64,000 nucleotides of DNA, taken from assembly GCF_002930105.1 (NCBI RefSeq), contig NZ_PJRN01000014.1, positions 1 through 64,000 of the forward strand. Direction: 5' to 3'. The notes beneath the pieces are model-generated. The model was not told the origin of the DNA. It made no database searches and worked only from the letters and a program-made list of their open reading frames with translations. The DNA comes from Billgrantia saliphila. Lineage in GTDB: Bacteria > Pseudomonadota > Gammaproteobacteria > Pseudomonadales > Halomonadaceae. Below are positions 17,472 through 26,862 of this stretch, piece after piece (positions within the stretch are counted from its first letter, which is position 1; each line of letters opens with the position of its first letter). The translations under genes were made by a program, and so were the position numbers.

Positions 17472-17581
17472 GAAAGACTCCTGTCGTTAACTCGGTGCTT
17501 CCAAGGGGCACGGTATTACTCTTTCAGCTTTGTCATCCTTGCTCTGAAAAGAATCGCTGATGCTGCGCCTGGGACACATGG

Positions 17582-17995
17582 CTACCGAGACGTCCGCAAC
17601 AGGTAAGCGAGATGGAGAAAGGGCACCAGCAGCGGGCTGGCAAAGACCCCATATGCGAAGATGATCACCCACTCCGGCGGTTCCCAACCGAAGTTGATCA
17701 AGCCGACTAGCACCAGGGAGACAGCCACCAACCCGGCGCCCATGCAGGCAGCCCACCACCACCAAATGAGCCGCGGCCGTCGTCTCAGGTAAGTGACCAA
17801 CTCACACCACAGCCCCACGATACCCAGTGTGCCACTGGGCACGAAGAGCATGATCGCCAGTTCTTCCAGGCCCCAGGAAAAACCCACCGTGCTCAGCAGG
17901 GCCAGGCCAAAGAGCAGGCAGACCGCACTCGCCGGCAGCGCCAGCAAGAGCATCTCTACCCCAATCAGAATGCGGTGGCATAGCTCCTTGTTCAT
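17582..17995 (-). CDS. Small four-helix membrane protein, unknown
   Basis: 137 residues with four hydrophobic stretches (about 10-35, 42-65, 80-102 and 108-130). No motif was recognised. The start MNKELCHRIL and uniform codon use support a real gene. It ends about 110 bases before the hydrolase gene and begins 66 bases downstream of the GDYXXLXY gene stop, so it could be the last member of that membrane operon. Confidence 0.6.
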   Translation of the reverse strand: MNKELCHRILIGVEMLLLALPASAVCLLFGLALLSTVGFSWGLEELAIMLFVPSGTLGIVGLWCELVTYLRRRPRLIWWWWAACMGAGLVAVSLVLVGLINFGWEPPEWVIIFAYGVFASPLLVPFLHLAYLLRTSR

Positions 17996-18061
17996 GCTTC
18001 CCGCACCCCTATGTCCTTTGAACAGGCCAATGTCGCTCCAGTGCCGAAGTCAGCATCGCCG

Positions 18062-18598
18062 TCAACGCTCCACCTCACCCAGCTTTTCGAGTTCATCGTC
18101 ATGCAGGGAAACCAGCAGCGGCTCGCCGCGTTCGTTGACACGGAACCGGCCGTAACGGGCGGGCTCATAGCGCTCGGCATGGCCTTCCTGGAAGAAGAAG
18201 GCATCGGTGGCGAACCGCACCCGGCCGTTGCGCACGCGATAGCGAAGACGCATCTCATCATCATCCAAGCTATCTGACTCGGCGCCAAGTCGCTGGAAGC
18301 GGGCCACGCGCCGCTCGTCCAGATGCACGACGACATGGCCGTCGGCGGCGCGAATTTCGCCATCGTCCAGGCGTCGCGCGTACAGCGCGTCCTGAATTCG
18401 GTTGGCGATTTCAAAGTTCAGCGCCATGTAGTCGCCTTGCATCAGCGAGCGCGGATCCACCGGCGCCAGCGTCAGGTAGACCACCTCGCCCTCGGTCAGG
18501 TGGCGTTCCTTGGCCCAGATGGCCCAGTTGACCAGCGCCAGGATCAGCAGCGTGGCGGCCACCACCACGATCTTGTTCCACTTGGCTGACGACGTCAT
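18062..18598 (-). CDS. GDYXXLXY-domain membrane-anchored protein
   Basis: 178 residues. One N-terminal membrane helix (VVVAATLLILALVNWAIW) is followed by a soluble domain. The naming motif appears as MQGDYMALNFEI (the final Tyr is Phe here) after LTLAPVDPRSL. The family has no known biochemical role but is regularly found next to DUF4401 and DUF2157 genes, as here. Its start codon overlaps the DUF4401 stop (ATGA). Probably a periplasm-facing component of a three-protein membrane complex. Confidence 0.88.
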   Translation of the reverse strand: MTSSAKWNKIVVVAATLLILALVNWAIWAKERHLTEGEVVYLTLAPVDPRSLMQGDYMALNFEIANRIQDALYARRLDDGEIRAADGHVVVHLDERRVARFQRLGAESDSLDDDEMRLRYRVRNGRVRFATDAFFFQEGHAERYEPARYGRFRVNERGEPLLVSLHDDELEKLGEVER

Positions 18599-19692
18599 GG
18601 CTGCGTGCCCTCCCCTTCGCCATGGCTCTCGTCGGCTGGGGCTATACCCCGCCACCAGCGCCGCAGCGCCCAACGCAGCGATAGCAGCAACCCACCGAGA
18701 ATGAACAGTATCAGGGCCTTGGTCAGCAGGGTGGCGTCGAGCCAGTAGTAGTAGCTGCCGATGGAGAGCAGCAACAGTAACGCCCCGAGCCCCATGACCA
18801 GGCGATTGCCGATGGCGAAGCCCAGCGTCACCACCACGACACCGTGGCTCAAGCCGTGGGCTTGCAGCGAGACCAGCATCAGCACGACAGCGCTGACGTA
18901 AGTGATCGCCTGCACGGACCTCGCGACCCGGCGCTCGCCGCGACGAAACACATGCCCTAGCAGCAGCAGCAATGCCAGCGTGCCCAGGGCATCCCCCAGC
19001 CACGGCCCCAGCCAGGCCAGCATGTCATTGGGGTAATAACGCCCCAGCAGCAACGACTGACCGAAATGCTCCATCGTCTGTATAGCGAGCAACCCCAGCA
19101 GCAACCCGTACCCCCACGCCTGCATCGCCCTTAGATGCAGCGGCCAGCGAAACTCGTTCAGCCAGATCGCGGTCAGCGCCAGTAGCAGCATGCCGCTGGC
19201 GACGTCAGGGGCGGCAACGCTCTCGGCCAGGGCCAGGTAGAGCGCCAGGCTCGCCGCGAAGGCTGAGAAGGCGCGGTGGGTCAGGCTGGGCATGACCAGT
19301 GCCAGCGCGACCTGCAGCCCCAGCAGCACCCACCAAAAGTTAGCGCTCGCCTCCCCCAAGGCATCCACCAGCGCCCAGGCCACCAGCATTTGACCTGCGA
19401 GACTTGCAGCCAATGCCAGGTGCTCCTTGAAATCACCGGGTGGCATCTGCAATACGGCGTAGGCGGCACCGATCATCAGCAGCCCGAGCGCGGCGGCGGT
19501 GGAAGTGCTCTCCAGTACGAACATTGCGCCGAGGGCAATGAAACCCAGCAGGAATACGGCGGCAAGCCAGCCAGAGATTGCCTGCAATGCGCGCACGAAC
19601 CAGGGCGTTTCCTGCACCGACGAGCCAGCTTCGCTTACGTCGACGCCATCCCGCTCCAGCCTTTCCTTCAGTGAAACCGAAGCGCGCTTCAT
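18595..19692 (-). CDS. DUF4401 multi-pass membrane protein
   Basis: 365 residues and about ten membrane helices after a short soluble start (LKERLERDGV). The order and position between a DUF2157 gene and a GDYXXLXY gene identify it as DUF4401. Each junction overlaps by four bases, showing tight translational coupling. Function is unknown in the field; no catalytic motif is visible. The C-terminus ends in a short Glu/Gly-rich tail. Confidence 0.85.
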   Translation of the reverse strand: MKRASVSLKERLERDGVDVSEAGSSVQETPWFVRALQAISGWLAAVFLLGFIALGAMFVLESTSTAAALGLLMIGAAYAVLQMPPGDFKEHLALAASLAGQMLVAWALVDALGEASANFWWVLLGLQVALALVMPSLTHRAFSAFAASLALYLALAESVAAPDVASGMLLLALTAIWLNEFRWPLHLRAMQAWGYGLLLGLLAIQTMEHFGQSLLLGRYYPNDMLAWLGPWLGDALGTLALLLLLGHVFRRGERRVARSVQAITYVSAVVLMLVSLQAHGLSHGVVVVTLGFAIGNRLVMGLGALLLLLSIGSYYYWLDATLLTKALILFILGGLLLSLRWALRRWWRGIAPADESHGEGEGTQP

Positions 19693-20657
19693 GCCGACAT
19701 CTCCCCATGAAGCCGCTTGAGCCAGTAGACAGCCGCCGCCCCTAACCCCAGGACCACCACGGCGAGCAGCAGGAAGCCGCCCGCCTCGGTGTGCCACAGC
19801 AGGTGCCGGGCGAGAAACAGCGTGATAACCAGGATGAGTGACAGGCAGCCCCCCGCCAACATGAACAGATCCGGCCGCCAGTGGCGATAGGCGGCATAGA
19901 GCGCAACCAGCCATGCCGCATACGCCAGCAGGGCCGGCGTGAACGAGACCTGCTCGTCAAGGAACGGCACCATCGCCAGCAGCGTGATCGGCACACCGCT
20001 ACCCGCCGCCAGCAGCCGCGTGGCCCACCCGGCCGACAGCCAGCGCCGGCGCCGCGCGCCCAGCTCCCACGCCGCCAGCGCCACGGTATTGAGCAGGAAC
20101 ACGCCCCACAGGGCGATCTCATCGCCCACGAACAGGACATCGAACGCCCCGCCCCAAGTGCGGAAGTAGAGCGCAACGGCTAGGTTCAATAGCCCCAGCC
20201 ACAGCACCCAAAGCACATCGAAACGAGCGACCAGCGTCCAGGGCAGCAGCAGCAGTGCCCAGGTGAAGAACAGCTGCCAGGGATCGGCGCCGGTCTGGTA
20301 GACCTGGCCGAACAGCGCCAGCAGCACCCCCAGCAACAGCGACGCCGCGGTCAACGCCACTCGGGCCACTACGTTCCCTTCGGCCCACCAGTAGACGCCG
20401 ACGGCCGCCACCAGTGCCGCCTGCACCAGGCCGAAGCGCAGCCAGCGCCCCATCTCGCTCCAGTTGTAGGCGACCAGGAACAGTACCCCGAAGGCCAGGG
20501 CCAGGCTGCCCAGCCACAGCAGCAGTCGATCCACGAACCGCCGCCAGGCCAGGCCCGAGGGATAAAGTCCAGACAGCGCAACCGCCCGCGCCACCTGTTC
20601 GCGGGGTATCGCGCCCCGCTCGATCAATGCCACCAGCTCACGGCGAATCGTCGCCAT
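19689..20657 (-). CDS. DUF2157 membrane protein
   Basis: 322 residues. A soluble N-terminal DUF2157 region (LVALIERGAIPREQVARAVALSGLYPSG) precedes about ten membrane helices, starting with LLWLGSLALAFGVLFLVAYNW. It is the first gene of the DUF2157-DUF4401-GDYXXLXY operon. The family is uncharacterised. The ATG lies 289 bases from the divergent FMN reductase gene, a gap in which I see no other feature. Confidence 0.88.
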   Translation of the reverse strand: MATIRRELVALIERGAIPREQVARAVALSGLYPSGLAWRRFVDRLLLWLGSLALAFGVLFLVAYNWSEMGRWLRFGLVQAALVAAVGVYWWAEGNVVARVALTAASLLLGVLLALFGQVYQTGADPWQLFFTWALLLLPWTLVARFDVLWVLWLGLLNLAVALYFRTWGGAFDVLFVGDEIALWGVFLLNTVALAAWELGARRRRWLSAGWATRLLAAGSGVPITLLAMVPFLDEQVSFTPALLAYAAWLVALYAAYRHWRPDLFMLAGGCLSLILVITLFLARHLLWHTEAGGFLLLAVVVLGLGAAAVYWLKRLHGEMSA

Positions 20658-20945
20658 ATCGTTTCCCTGCGTGTGCCGAATCGTCAGAATACCGCTCGCA
20701 TGTTGCGAGGGAGCGACGCTTTCTCCCTTTCATGGCCCGATCTTACGGCAAGCGCTTCGCTTGACGCCACGTCAGAACTCGCACGCCACGGGCCTCGCCG
20801 CACAGCGCCAGCCCGCACGCTCCCCGTCCCGAGTGGGTGAGATACGCAGGCTGAGCTATCTTCACTGCAGGTAGCGATGACCTGTCTTCGATAGCGACGC
20901 CAACCTTCCGTCGCGTTTCATCCGCTCTCAAGCAAGGACCGTGAA

Positions 20946-21536
20946 ATGGCCGACCGCATCCTCGTGCTCTATGGTTCCTACCGTTCCGACCGCGCCGGCA
21001 TTCGCCTGGCCAACTACGCCGTGCGAACCCTGAACGCACACGGCTTCGAAGCGGAGTTGATCGACGCCAAGCAAGTCGATCTGCCGATGCTGGATCGCAT
21101 GTATAAGGAGTACCCGTCCGGCGAGGCGCCGGAGGCGATGGAAACCCTGGCAAGCAAGATTCGCGAGGCGGATGGATTCGTGTTCGTGACCGGGGAGTAT
21201 AACTGGGGCATGCAGCCCGGCCTCAAGAACCTGACCGATCACTTCCTGGAAGAATGGTACTGGCGGCCGGCGGGCATCGTGAGCTACTCAGCGGGCCGCC
21301 TGGGCGGCGCGCGCTCCGCCCTGATCTGGCACGGCACCCTGGCCGAGATGGGCATGGTGGTCATCTCCAGCTCGGTGACCGTCGGCCCCATCGCCAAGAC
21401 ACTGGACGAGAACGGCACCCCTATCGGCGATGCCGGGCAGTCGCTGGAACGCTCCTTCGCCCGCTTCGTCGACGACCTCGGCTGGTGGGCGGAAGCGGCG
21501 AAAAGGCAGAAACAGCGCCGGCCGCTGCCGTTCTAA
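20946..21536 (+). CDS. NADPH-dependent FMN reductase family protein
   Basis: 196 residues with the flavodoxin-like fold. The FMN phosphate loop is LYGSYRSDRAGIRLANY, and the isoalloxazine-contact segment is FVTGEYNWGMQPGLKNLTDHF (usually P-E-Y-N). It likely reduces flavin or quinones with NADPH in the cytoplasm. An AAGGACCGTGAA sequence precedes the ATG. It is followed by a LysR regulator on the same strand, which may control it. Confidence 0.9.
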   Translation: MADRILVLYGSYRSDRAGIRLANYAVRTLNAHGFEAELIDAKQVDLPMLDRMYKEYPSGEAPEAMETLASKIREADGFVFVTGEYNWGMQPGLKNLTDHFLEEWYWRPAGIVSYSAGRLGGARSALIWHGTLAEMGMVVISSSVTVGPIAKTLDENGTPIGDAGQSLERSFARFVDDLGWWAEAAKRQKQRRPLPF

Positions 21537-21615
21537 GTCGCCTGGGCGTATCTCGCATTTCGGCAAGTTCATGGATAATCACTCGGCATGTTCATCACGA
21601 AGCGAGCAGACGACC

Positions 21616-22527
21616 GTGAACCAACTCTTAGCCATGCGGATTTTCGTCCGTGTCGTGGAAACAAGCTCCTTCAGCCAAGCCGCCAGCCAATTGGCGATAC
21701 CGCGATCGACGGTGAGCAAGTTGGTGTTCGATCTGGAAAGCCATCTCGGCGTCAAGTTATTGCAACGCACCACCCGTGCGGTGGTACCTACGGTGGAAGG
21801 CCTGGAGTACTGCCAACATGCCAAGCGCTGGGTGGCGGAAGTCGATTCCGTGGACAACGCCATGCAGGGCAACAGGCTCAAACCCAGGGGGCAGCTACGC
21901 ATCGATGCCCCCTCGACCTTCGCGACCAGCCTGTTGATCCCCGCCCTGGCAAAGTTTCAGCGCGAGTATCCCGACATTACCGTTGCCTTGGGCATCAGCG
22001 ACCGAGCGGTAAACATCGTGGGTGAAGGCGTTGACTGCGTCATTCGCGCCGGCCGGCTCGACGACATGGCGATGGTCGGTCGCCATCTTGTCGAACTCGA
22101 TTACGTCACTTGCGCCGCGCCAAGCTACCTGGAGCGCCGGGGAAGGCCCGCCCATCCCGACGAGTTGGAGAAAGCGCACACGCGGCTGGGATACTTCATC
22201 GCCGCCACGGGCAAACCGCTGCCGCTGATTTTCGAACGCGACGCCGAGCGATTCGAAATGCGTGATGGGGACTTTGCAGCCAATGATGGCAACGGTCTGA
22301 TGGCGATGCTGCTTGCCGGGCTTGGCGTCGGGCAGCACTTTCAGCGCTGCGTACAGTCGCATATCGATTCGGGTGAACTGGTACCGGTACTGACCGAATG
22401 GAACCGCCCAGGCATGCCGTTCCACATTCTCTATCCGCCCAACCGACACCAGACCGCCCGCTTGAAGGTATTCATCGAATGGTTACTCACGACCTTTGGC
22501 CACAGCCCGGTCGCGAGGCGAGCCTGA
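21616..22527 (+). CDS. LysR-family transcriptional regulator
   Basis: 303 residues. The N-terminal winged helix (LLAMRIFVRVVETSSFSQAASQLAIPRSTVSKLV) is standard LysR. The effector-binding domain follows, with RGQLRIDAPSTFATSLLIPALAKF and GEGVDCVIRAGRL typical of the CrgA/DmlR-like group. The preferred start is GTG at 21616; an in-frame ATG at 21571 would add 15 residues with no family support. The likely target is the adjacent FMN reductase or the divergent downstream gene. Confidence 0.9.
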   Translation: MNQLLAMRIFVRVVETSSFSQAASQLAIPRSTVSKLVFDLESHLGVKLLQRTTRAVVPTVEGLEYCQHAKRWVAEVDSVDNAMQGNRLKPRGQLRIDAPSTFATSLLIPALAKFQREYPDITVALGISDRAVNIVGEGVDCVIRAGRLDDMAMVGRHLVELDYVTCAAPSYLERRGRPAHPDELEKAHTRLGYFIAATGKPLPLIFERDAERFEMRDGDFAANDGNGLMAMLLAGLGVGQHFQRCVQSHIDSGELVPVLTEWNRPGMPFHILYPPNRHQTARLKVFIEWLLTTFGHSPVARRA

Positions 22528-22550
22528 CGCGAAGGCAAGCCGCTCGCAAG

Positions 22551-22952
22551 TCAGGCGACGATCGCCGTCACGCGAATCTCGATGCGCATGGCCGGCAGGC
22601 CCAGCGCCTCGACACCGACTTGCGTCCAGATCGGCGCGTGACCGGGCATGTAATGACGATACAGCCGAGTCATGGTCTCGTTCACTTCCGGTGGCAGACC
22701 GCCGACGTGGTAGGAATTGACGTGTATGACGTGCTCCCAGCCGGCGCCCGCCGTCTCGAGCGTGCGCTCGACGTTGCGGAACGCCTGCTCGATCTCCTCC
22801 ACCAGCGCTTCCGGAATTTCTAAATCGTCGTTCCAACCGCCCTGCCCGGAAATCTCCACGCGGTTATCGACCTTCACTGCCTGGGAATAATACAACAGCT
22901 CCAGCGCCTTATCCCCGTAGCCGGGGGTGACGAAAAACTCGGGTTTGCTCAT
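22551..22952 (-). CDS. RidA family (YjgF/UK114) protein
   Basis: 133 residues. The family elements are SQAVKVDNRVEISGQGGW, AFRNVERTLETAGAGWEHVIHVNSYHV and the C-terminal GLPAMRIEIRVTAIV. RidA enzymes deaminate reactive enamines/imines; the Arg at RIEIRVTA corresponds to the residue that contacts the carboxylate. The ATG at 22952 gives the family length; a longer reading upstream lacks support. Convergent with the LysR gene. Confidence 0.9.
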   Translation of the reverse strand: MSKPEFFVTPGYGDKALELLYYSQAVKVDNRVEISGQGGWNDDLEIPEALVEEIEQAFRNVERTLETAGAGWEHVIHVNSYHVGGLPPEVNETMTRLYRHYMPGHAPIWTQVGVEALGLPAMRIEIRVTAIVA

Positions 22953-23133
22953 CGGTTCGAACTCCTCAGCACGTTGATGAGCCAATGCTAGAGCGTCATA
23001 TTCGCGGGCAGAAGACACGGAACTCGCCATGACTATCCAACTGAGTGGACAATCCCGTGTCATAGCGAAACGCTTAGGCTAGCGCATCGTGGTAAATCTC
23101 TCGCAGTCCTGGTTTAAGTCCAGCCGGCCACGC

Positions 23134-23940
23134 CTACACAACCAGCATCACGACCAATACGATCACCAAGAGCACCAGGTACAGGTTGGCATGCAGGCGA
23201 TCCGGGATGCGGCCAATGAGGGGAGAAACCAGCTTGATGCCGAGCCATGAGCCGACCACCAGGACCAGGAAGGCCCGCAGGTCAACGTAGCCGGCGTACC
23301 AGGCCCCCAGCGTTGCGCTTCTGTCCCCGGCCAGCAGCACATAGGTCGCCGTCCCGACCAGTGCCATAGGCAGCGACAAAGGATTGGCCATGGCGGTCGC
23401 TTGGGCCATTCCCGCGCCCCGGCGGCGCATCAGCGGCACCGTCATCACGCTGCCTCCGACACCCAGGAAGGCCGCAACACTTCCAATTGCTACGCCCGCA
23501 CCGGCCGTCGCGCCTTTCGACATGGTCCGAGCCGGCCGACTCGGCCGGGCCAAGAAGCCGGGCCGAAAGGCACAGTCGAGGATGGTGGCTGCCAGATAGA
23601 GAATGAAGGCCCAGCGGACCCACTCACCATGGAGCGACATGGCCGCCGTGGCACCTAAAATGGCGCCCAAGGCGATATAGCCGACCAAGGGCCATAGCGG
23701 TCGCCACTCGAGCGTCCGAGCCCGATGGTGACGCAGCGTGGCCAGCGAGGCGGCGACGATCATCACGCCGGTCGAGGTCGCCACGGCGACCTGCATGGCG
23801 ACAAGTCCGATCGGGCCCTCTACTCCGTTGACGGTGAGCAGGGTGTACAGCAAGGGAACGACGACGAAGCCGCCACCAAACCCGAACAGAGCGGTGGTCA
23901 CGCCCGCCAAGCCCCCGAACAAGAACAGCAAGAGATACAT
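23134..23940 (-). CDS. Sulfite exporter TauE/SafE family protein
   Basis: 268 residues and eight or nine membrane helices, with the paired GGxxGxxxxxFGxGGG motifs: GGLAGVTTALFGFGGGFVVVP near the start and AFLGVGGSVMTVPLMRRRG in the second half. Members move sulfite, sulfoacetate or other organosulfonates out of the cell. It is divergent from an AraC-type regulator 109 bases away, which probably controls it. Confidence 0.9.
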   Translation of the reverse strand: MYLLLFLFGGLAGVTTALFGFGGGFVVVPLLYTLLTVNGVEGPIGLVAMQVAVATSTGVMIVAASLATLRHHRARTLEWRPLWPLVGYIALGAILGATAAMSLHGEWVRWAFILYLAATILDCAFRPGFLARPSRPARTMSKGATAGAGVAIGSVAAFLGVGGSVMTVPLMRRRGAGMAQATAMANPLSLPMALVGTATYVLLAGDRSATLGAWYAGYVDLRAFLVLVVGSWLGIKLVSPLIGRIPDRLHANLYLVLLVIVLVVMLVV

Positions 23941-24049
23941 GATGGCGCTCCGTCAGAACGAACGAGCGCGCAGGATATATCTTGACATTACTGGCCATCT
24001 TTCGAGAGTGCGCCAATAATACTTTCATTTCAGCCATCATGGATTTGCC

Positions 24050-24871
24050 ATGCGCAACGTAGCACTGGATAGCGTCGATGCGACGCCACGAGAGGTGCTT
24101 GCCATCGGCACCGACTACCTGCACGGCGCCCTACTGGAAACCCATACCCACCGGCGAGCCCAGTTTCTCTACGGCATGACGGGACTGATGGAGGTCGGTA
24201 CCGACGATGGGGCCTGGGTGGTGCCACCTTATAGCGGGGTGTGGATTCCTGCTGGAAAGCCGCACCGTGTACGCATGCTTGGGGTCAGCACGCGCAGCCT
24301 GTATATCGAACCGGAGGCCTCGCCGCGTCACACCCGGCACTGCGAGGTTCTGATCGTCAGCCCACTGCTTCACCAGTTGCTGCTCGCTTCCGCCGAGGTG
24401 CCCGCGAGCTATGACGAAAGCGGTCGCGACGGCGCCTTGCTACAGCTCGTCCTGCATGAGCTGCATCAGGCGGCGACCCTGCCGCTCTTCGCCCCCCTGC
24501 CCCGCGACCCTCAACTCGCACGACTATGCGCGGACTTCCTGCGGCGGCCCTGCATCCAGACATCACCGGTCGAATGGGCGCGGCGTTTGAACAAGAGTCA
24601 GCGCACCTTCACCCGCTTCTTCAGGCAGCAAACCGGCCTGTCGTTCGGTGCATGGCGCCAGCAGGCCTGCCTGCTGGCGGCACTGCCCAAGCTGTCGGCC
24701 GGCGCATCGATCACCGCCGTCGCCCTGGAGCTGGGCTATGACAGCCCAAGCGCCTTCTCCACCATGTTTCGCAAGGCATTGGGCCAACCGCCGTCCGATT
24801 TCGTGGGTACGTCCCACCCGAATCACGGCGTCACACGAGAGCAATGGCGTGGGCGCATCGGTGCGGCCTGA
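24050..24871 (+). CDS. AraC-family transcriptional regulator with N-terminal cupin
   Basis: 273 residues. An N-terminal cupin (HTHRRAQFLYGMTGLMEV, PPYSGVWIPAGKPHRVRM) is followed at residues 175-265 by two HTH units (WARRLNKSQRTFTRFFRQQTG and ITAVALELGYDSPSAFSTMFRKALG). This architecture is common in regulators of neighbouring efflux genes. It is divergent from the TauE-type exporter. The effector is unknown. Confidence 0.9.
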   Translation: MRNVALDSVDATPREVLAIGTDYLHGALLETHTHRRAQFLYGMTGLMEVGTDDGAWVVPPYSGVWIPAGKPHRVRMLGVSTRSLYIEPEASPRHTRHCEVLIVSPLLHQLLLASAEVPASYDESGRDGALLQLVLHELHQAATLPLFAPLPRDPQLARLCADFLRRPCIQTSPVEWARRLNKSQRTFTRFFRQQTGLSFGAWRQQACLLAALPKLSAGASITAVALELGYDSPSAFSTMFRKALGQPPSDFVGTSHPNHGVTREQWRGRIGAA

Positions 24872-25009
24872 CCCAAGTGCCGCGCTACCACGACGAGAAT
24901 GCCCTACGCGAAGGGCGTTCTACCCTAACCGACGACATCATGCGCTACCGGTTATTCGTCGACTGGGTCAGCGAGGTTTATGCGGGGATGTCCGGAGCAG
25001 CCGCCACCT

Positions 25010-25076
25010 GATCCAGAGCTTGTCGTATTCGTCGTGGCGACGCCACCAGACACCCTCCGCCTCGTTACGCCCCTGG
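25010..25076 (-). pseudogene. Fragment of a DUF899 gene, C-terminal codons
   Basis: Read on the minus strand this gives GRNEAEGVWWRRHEYDKLW, almost the same as the C-terminal GRNETGIWWRRHDEYDKR of the intact DUF899 protein at 30978-31775. No start or upstream part remains. It is a short relic of a duplicated or lost paralogue. The rest of the 24872-25104 gap shows nothing convincing. Confidence 0.6.
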
Positions 25077-25104
25077 CAGTCAGTGGCAATGCCATGCCTT
25101 GCAT

Positions 25105-26862
25105 TCACGCGGAAGCCTCGTCATCGTGGCTATCCGGTTCCGCTGTCGGACGCACACGTGGCTTTTCGCCCTTGGCGATATCGTGATGACTGATGACCAC
25201 CACCTCCCGCGGCCACCAGTCGGGGTGATTGTCCCGGATGAAAGCCATCAGCCTCTCCCTGATATTCATCTCCGCTATCCAGCCGGCGAAGGGGTCGGAC
25301 GCCATAAGGTAACAGGCAATCGTCTGGGCCCTCTCGGTCTGCCCGGTGACGTAGCAGCACAACTTGTGGGGCTCGACGACATTGTCCTCTTCCTCGGCAT
25401 ATTCCAGGAACTTCTCCCGGATGACCTGGATGTCGGCGCTCAAATGGAGCGTCATCTCAAGAGTCCGGTACATCTTGGCGCTCTTGACGGACAGATTCTC
25501 GAAGGGCTTGGAGACGAAGTAGGTCACCGGCACGATCAGCCGACGCTCGTCCCAGCTCCTCAGCCGGATGAAGGTGTAGAAGATGCCCTCCACGTAGCAC
25601 CACTGCCCTTCGAACATCACCAGATCGCCGATGCGGATGGGCTTGGCCAGCGACACCTGAAATGAGGACAGGATGTTGCCCAGCACCGCCTGGCCCGCAA
25701 TGCCCACCAGCACCGCCAGAACACTGGCCGACGCCAGAAGCGACATTCCCAGCGTCTCGAAGAGCTGGATCTGACTCAGCACGTAGACCGAAACGGCGGT
25801 CACCGTGATCAGGATGATGACCCGACGCAACGCGTACAGCGTCGTTAGCAACTTGCGATCGTCCTTGGGCTTGGTGTCGTCGATTTCGCCCACCATCCGC
25901 CGCGTCACCTTGAGCAGAATGGTATCCACCAGGCGAAGCGCGATCGTCCCGACCCCCCAGGCCACGATAAGGATCAGCAGCACGCGAATGAAGGTGGTGG
26001 CCATGGCCGTGAACGAGACCACGTAGTCGAGGAGCATCTGGGCCACGAGCGACATGACGAGCAGCGCCGTAGGGCCCCGAATCCTGCCGGCGAAAATGCT
26101 TGGCGCGCCGTTGGGGAACCACCGAGCCAGCAATCCGACCAGGCCGAAGATGCCCCATCCCACCAGGCCGATTACCAGCAGGAACACCGGGATGGCGATC
26201 CACTCCCAGATCTCGAGCACTCCGAAGGAGGCCTTGAAACGCTCCGGAATATACGACTCCATCAGCGAGGGGCCGTACTCCTCATACAGCAGCGGGATCG
26301 ACGAGATGCTATCCGGCGTGATCAGCCAGACCGGCTCCTCGTCGTCCGCCCGATACCGCCCCAGGCGAATGTCGTAGGTCTGCCCATTCGCCTGGAGCGA
26401 CGCCAGCTCGAGGTTTCGGCGTGGCTTACCGGTCATGGGGTGCTGGCCCGAGGGGTCTTCAATGGCAGCGTCCGGTCGCCCCGAAAGGTTGGAGGCATCG
26501 ATCCACTCGCCACGCCGGAAGACCGTCGCCAGCTGTCTGGCCAACTGCGCGCCGCGCTCCTGTTGCTCATTACGGTCCAGCTCGGAGAGGTTGAGAAGGT
26601 GCGCCGCCGCAGTGAAATTTTCCTCTTCGGTGAGTTCCAGAAAATTCCGGATCGCTTCGCGTGGCGTCTGTCGCTTGACCTCCTCAGGTGGCTCGTCAAG
26701 TCCAGCGTTCAAGGTCTCGACAGTGAACCACTGCGTCTCCTCGCTCTCGCTATCCTGTTGCTGTTGCTGTTGTTGCTCCTGTTCCTGCGCCATGCCCAGG
26801 CCGGAAAACGAGAGTGACACTGCCAACACTAGCCACAGGAGCCACGAGCCGTTTGCTTTCAT
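25105..26862 (-). CDS. MscS-family mechanosensitive ion channel
   Basis: 585 residues. A signal peptide (LLWLVLAVSLSFSGLGMAQ) is followed by a Gln-rich stretch (EQEQQQQQQQDSESEE), a periplasmic domain to about residue 215, five or so membrane helices, and the MscS pore-lining and beta domain from about 380 (ASVLAVLVGIAGQAVLGNILSSF, then PIRIGDLVMFEGQWCYVEGIFYTFIRLRSWDERRLIVP). It should open on hypo-osmotic shock, sensible for a halophile. The periplasmic extension is larger than in E. coli MscS. No operon partner. Confidence 0.92.
   Translation of the reverse strand: MKANGSWLLWLVLAVSLSFSGLGMAQEQEQQQQQQQDSESEETQWFTVETLNAGLDEPPEEVKRQTPREAIRNFLELTEEENFTAAAHLLNLSELDRNEQQERGAQLARQLATVFRRGEWIDASNLSGRPDAAIEDPSGQHPMTGKPRRNLELASLQANGQTYDIRLGRYRADDEEPVWLITPDSISSIPLLYEEYGPSLMESYIPERFKASFGVLEIWEWIAIPVFLLVIGLVGWGIFGLVGLLARWFPNGAPSIFAGRIRGPTALLVMSLVAQMLLDYVVSFTAMATTFIRVLLILIVAWGVGTIALRLVDTILLKVTRRMVGEIDDTKPKDDRKLLTTLYALRRVIILITVTAVSVYVLSQIQLFETLGMSLLASASVLAVLVGIAGQAVLGNILSSFQVSLAKPIRIGDLVMFEGQWCYVEGIFYTFIRLRSWDERRLIVPVTYFVSKPFENLSVKSAKMYRTLEMTLHLSADIQVIREKFLEYAEEEDNVVEPHKLCCYVTGQTERAQTIACYLMASDPFAGWIAEMNIRERLMAFIRDNHPDWWPREVVVISHHDIAKGEKPRVRPTAEPDSHDDEASA

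Noticed and set aside
26745..26800. Run of CTGTTG repeats in the mscS gene
   Set aside because: Encodes a Gln-rich linker just after the signal peptide of the channel; in frame and plausible, so not treated as an artefact or regulatory repeat.
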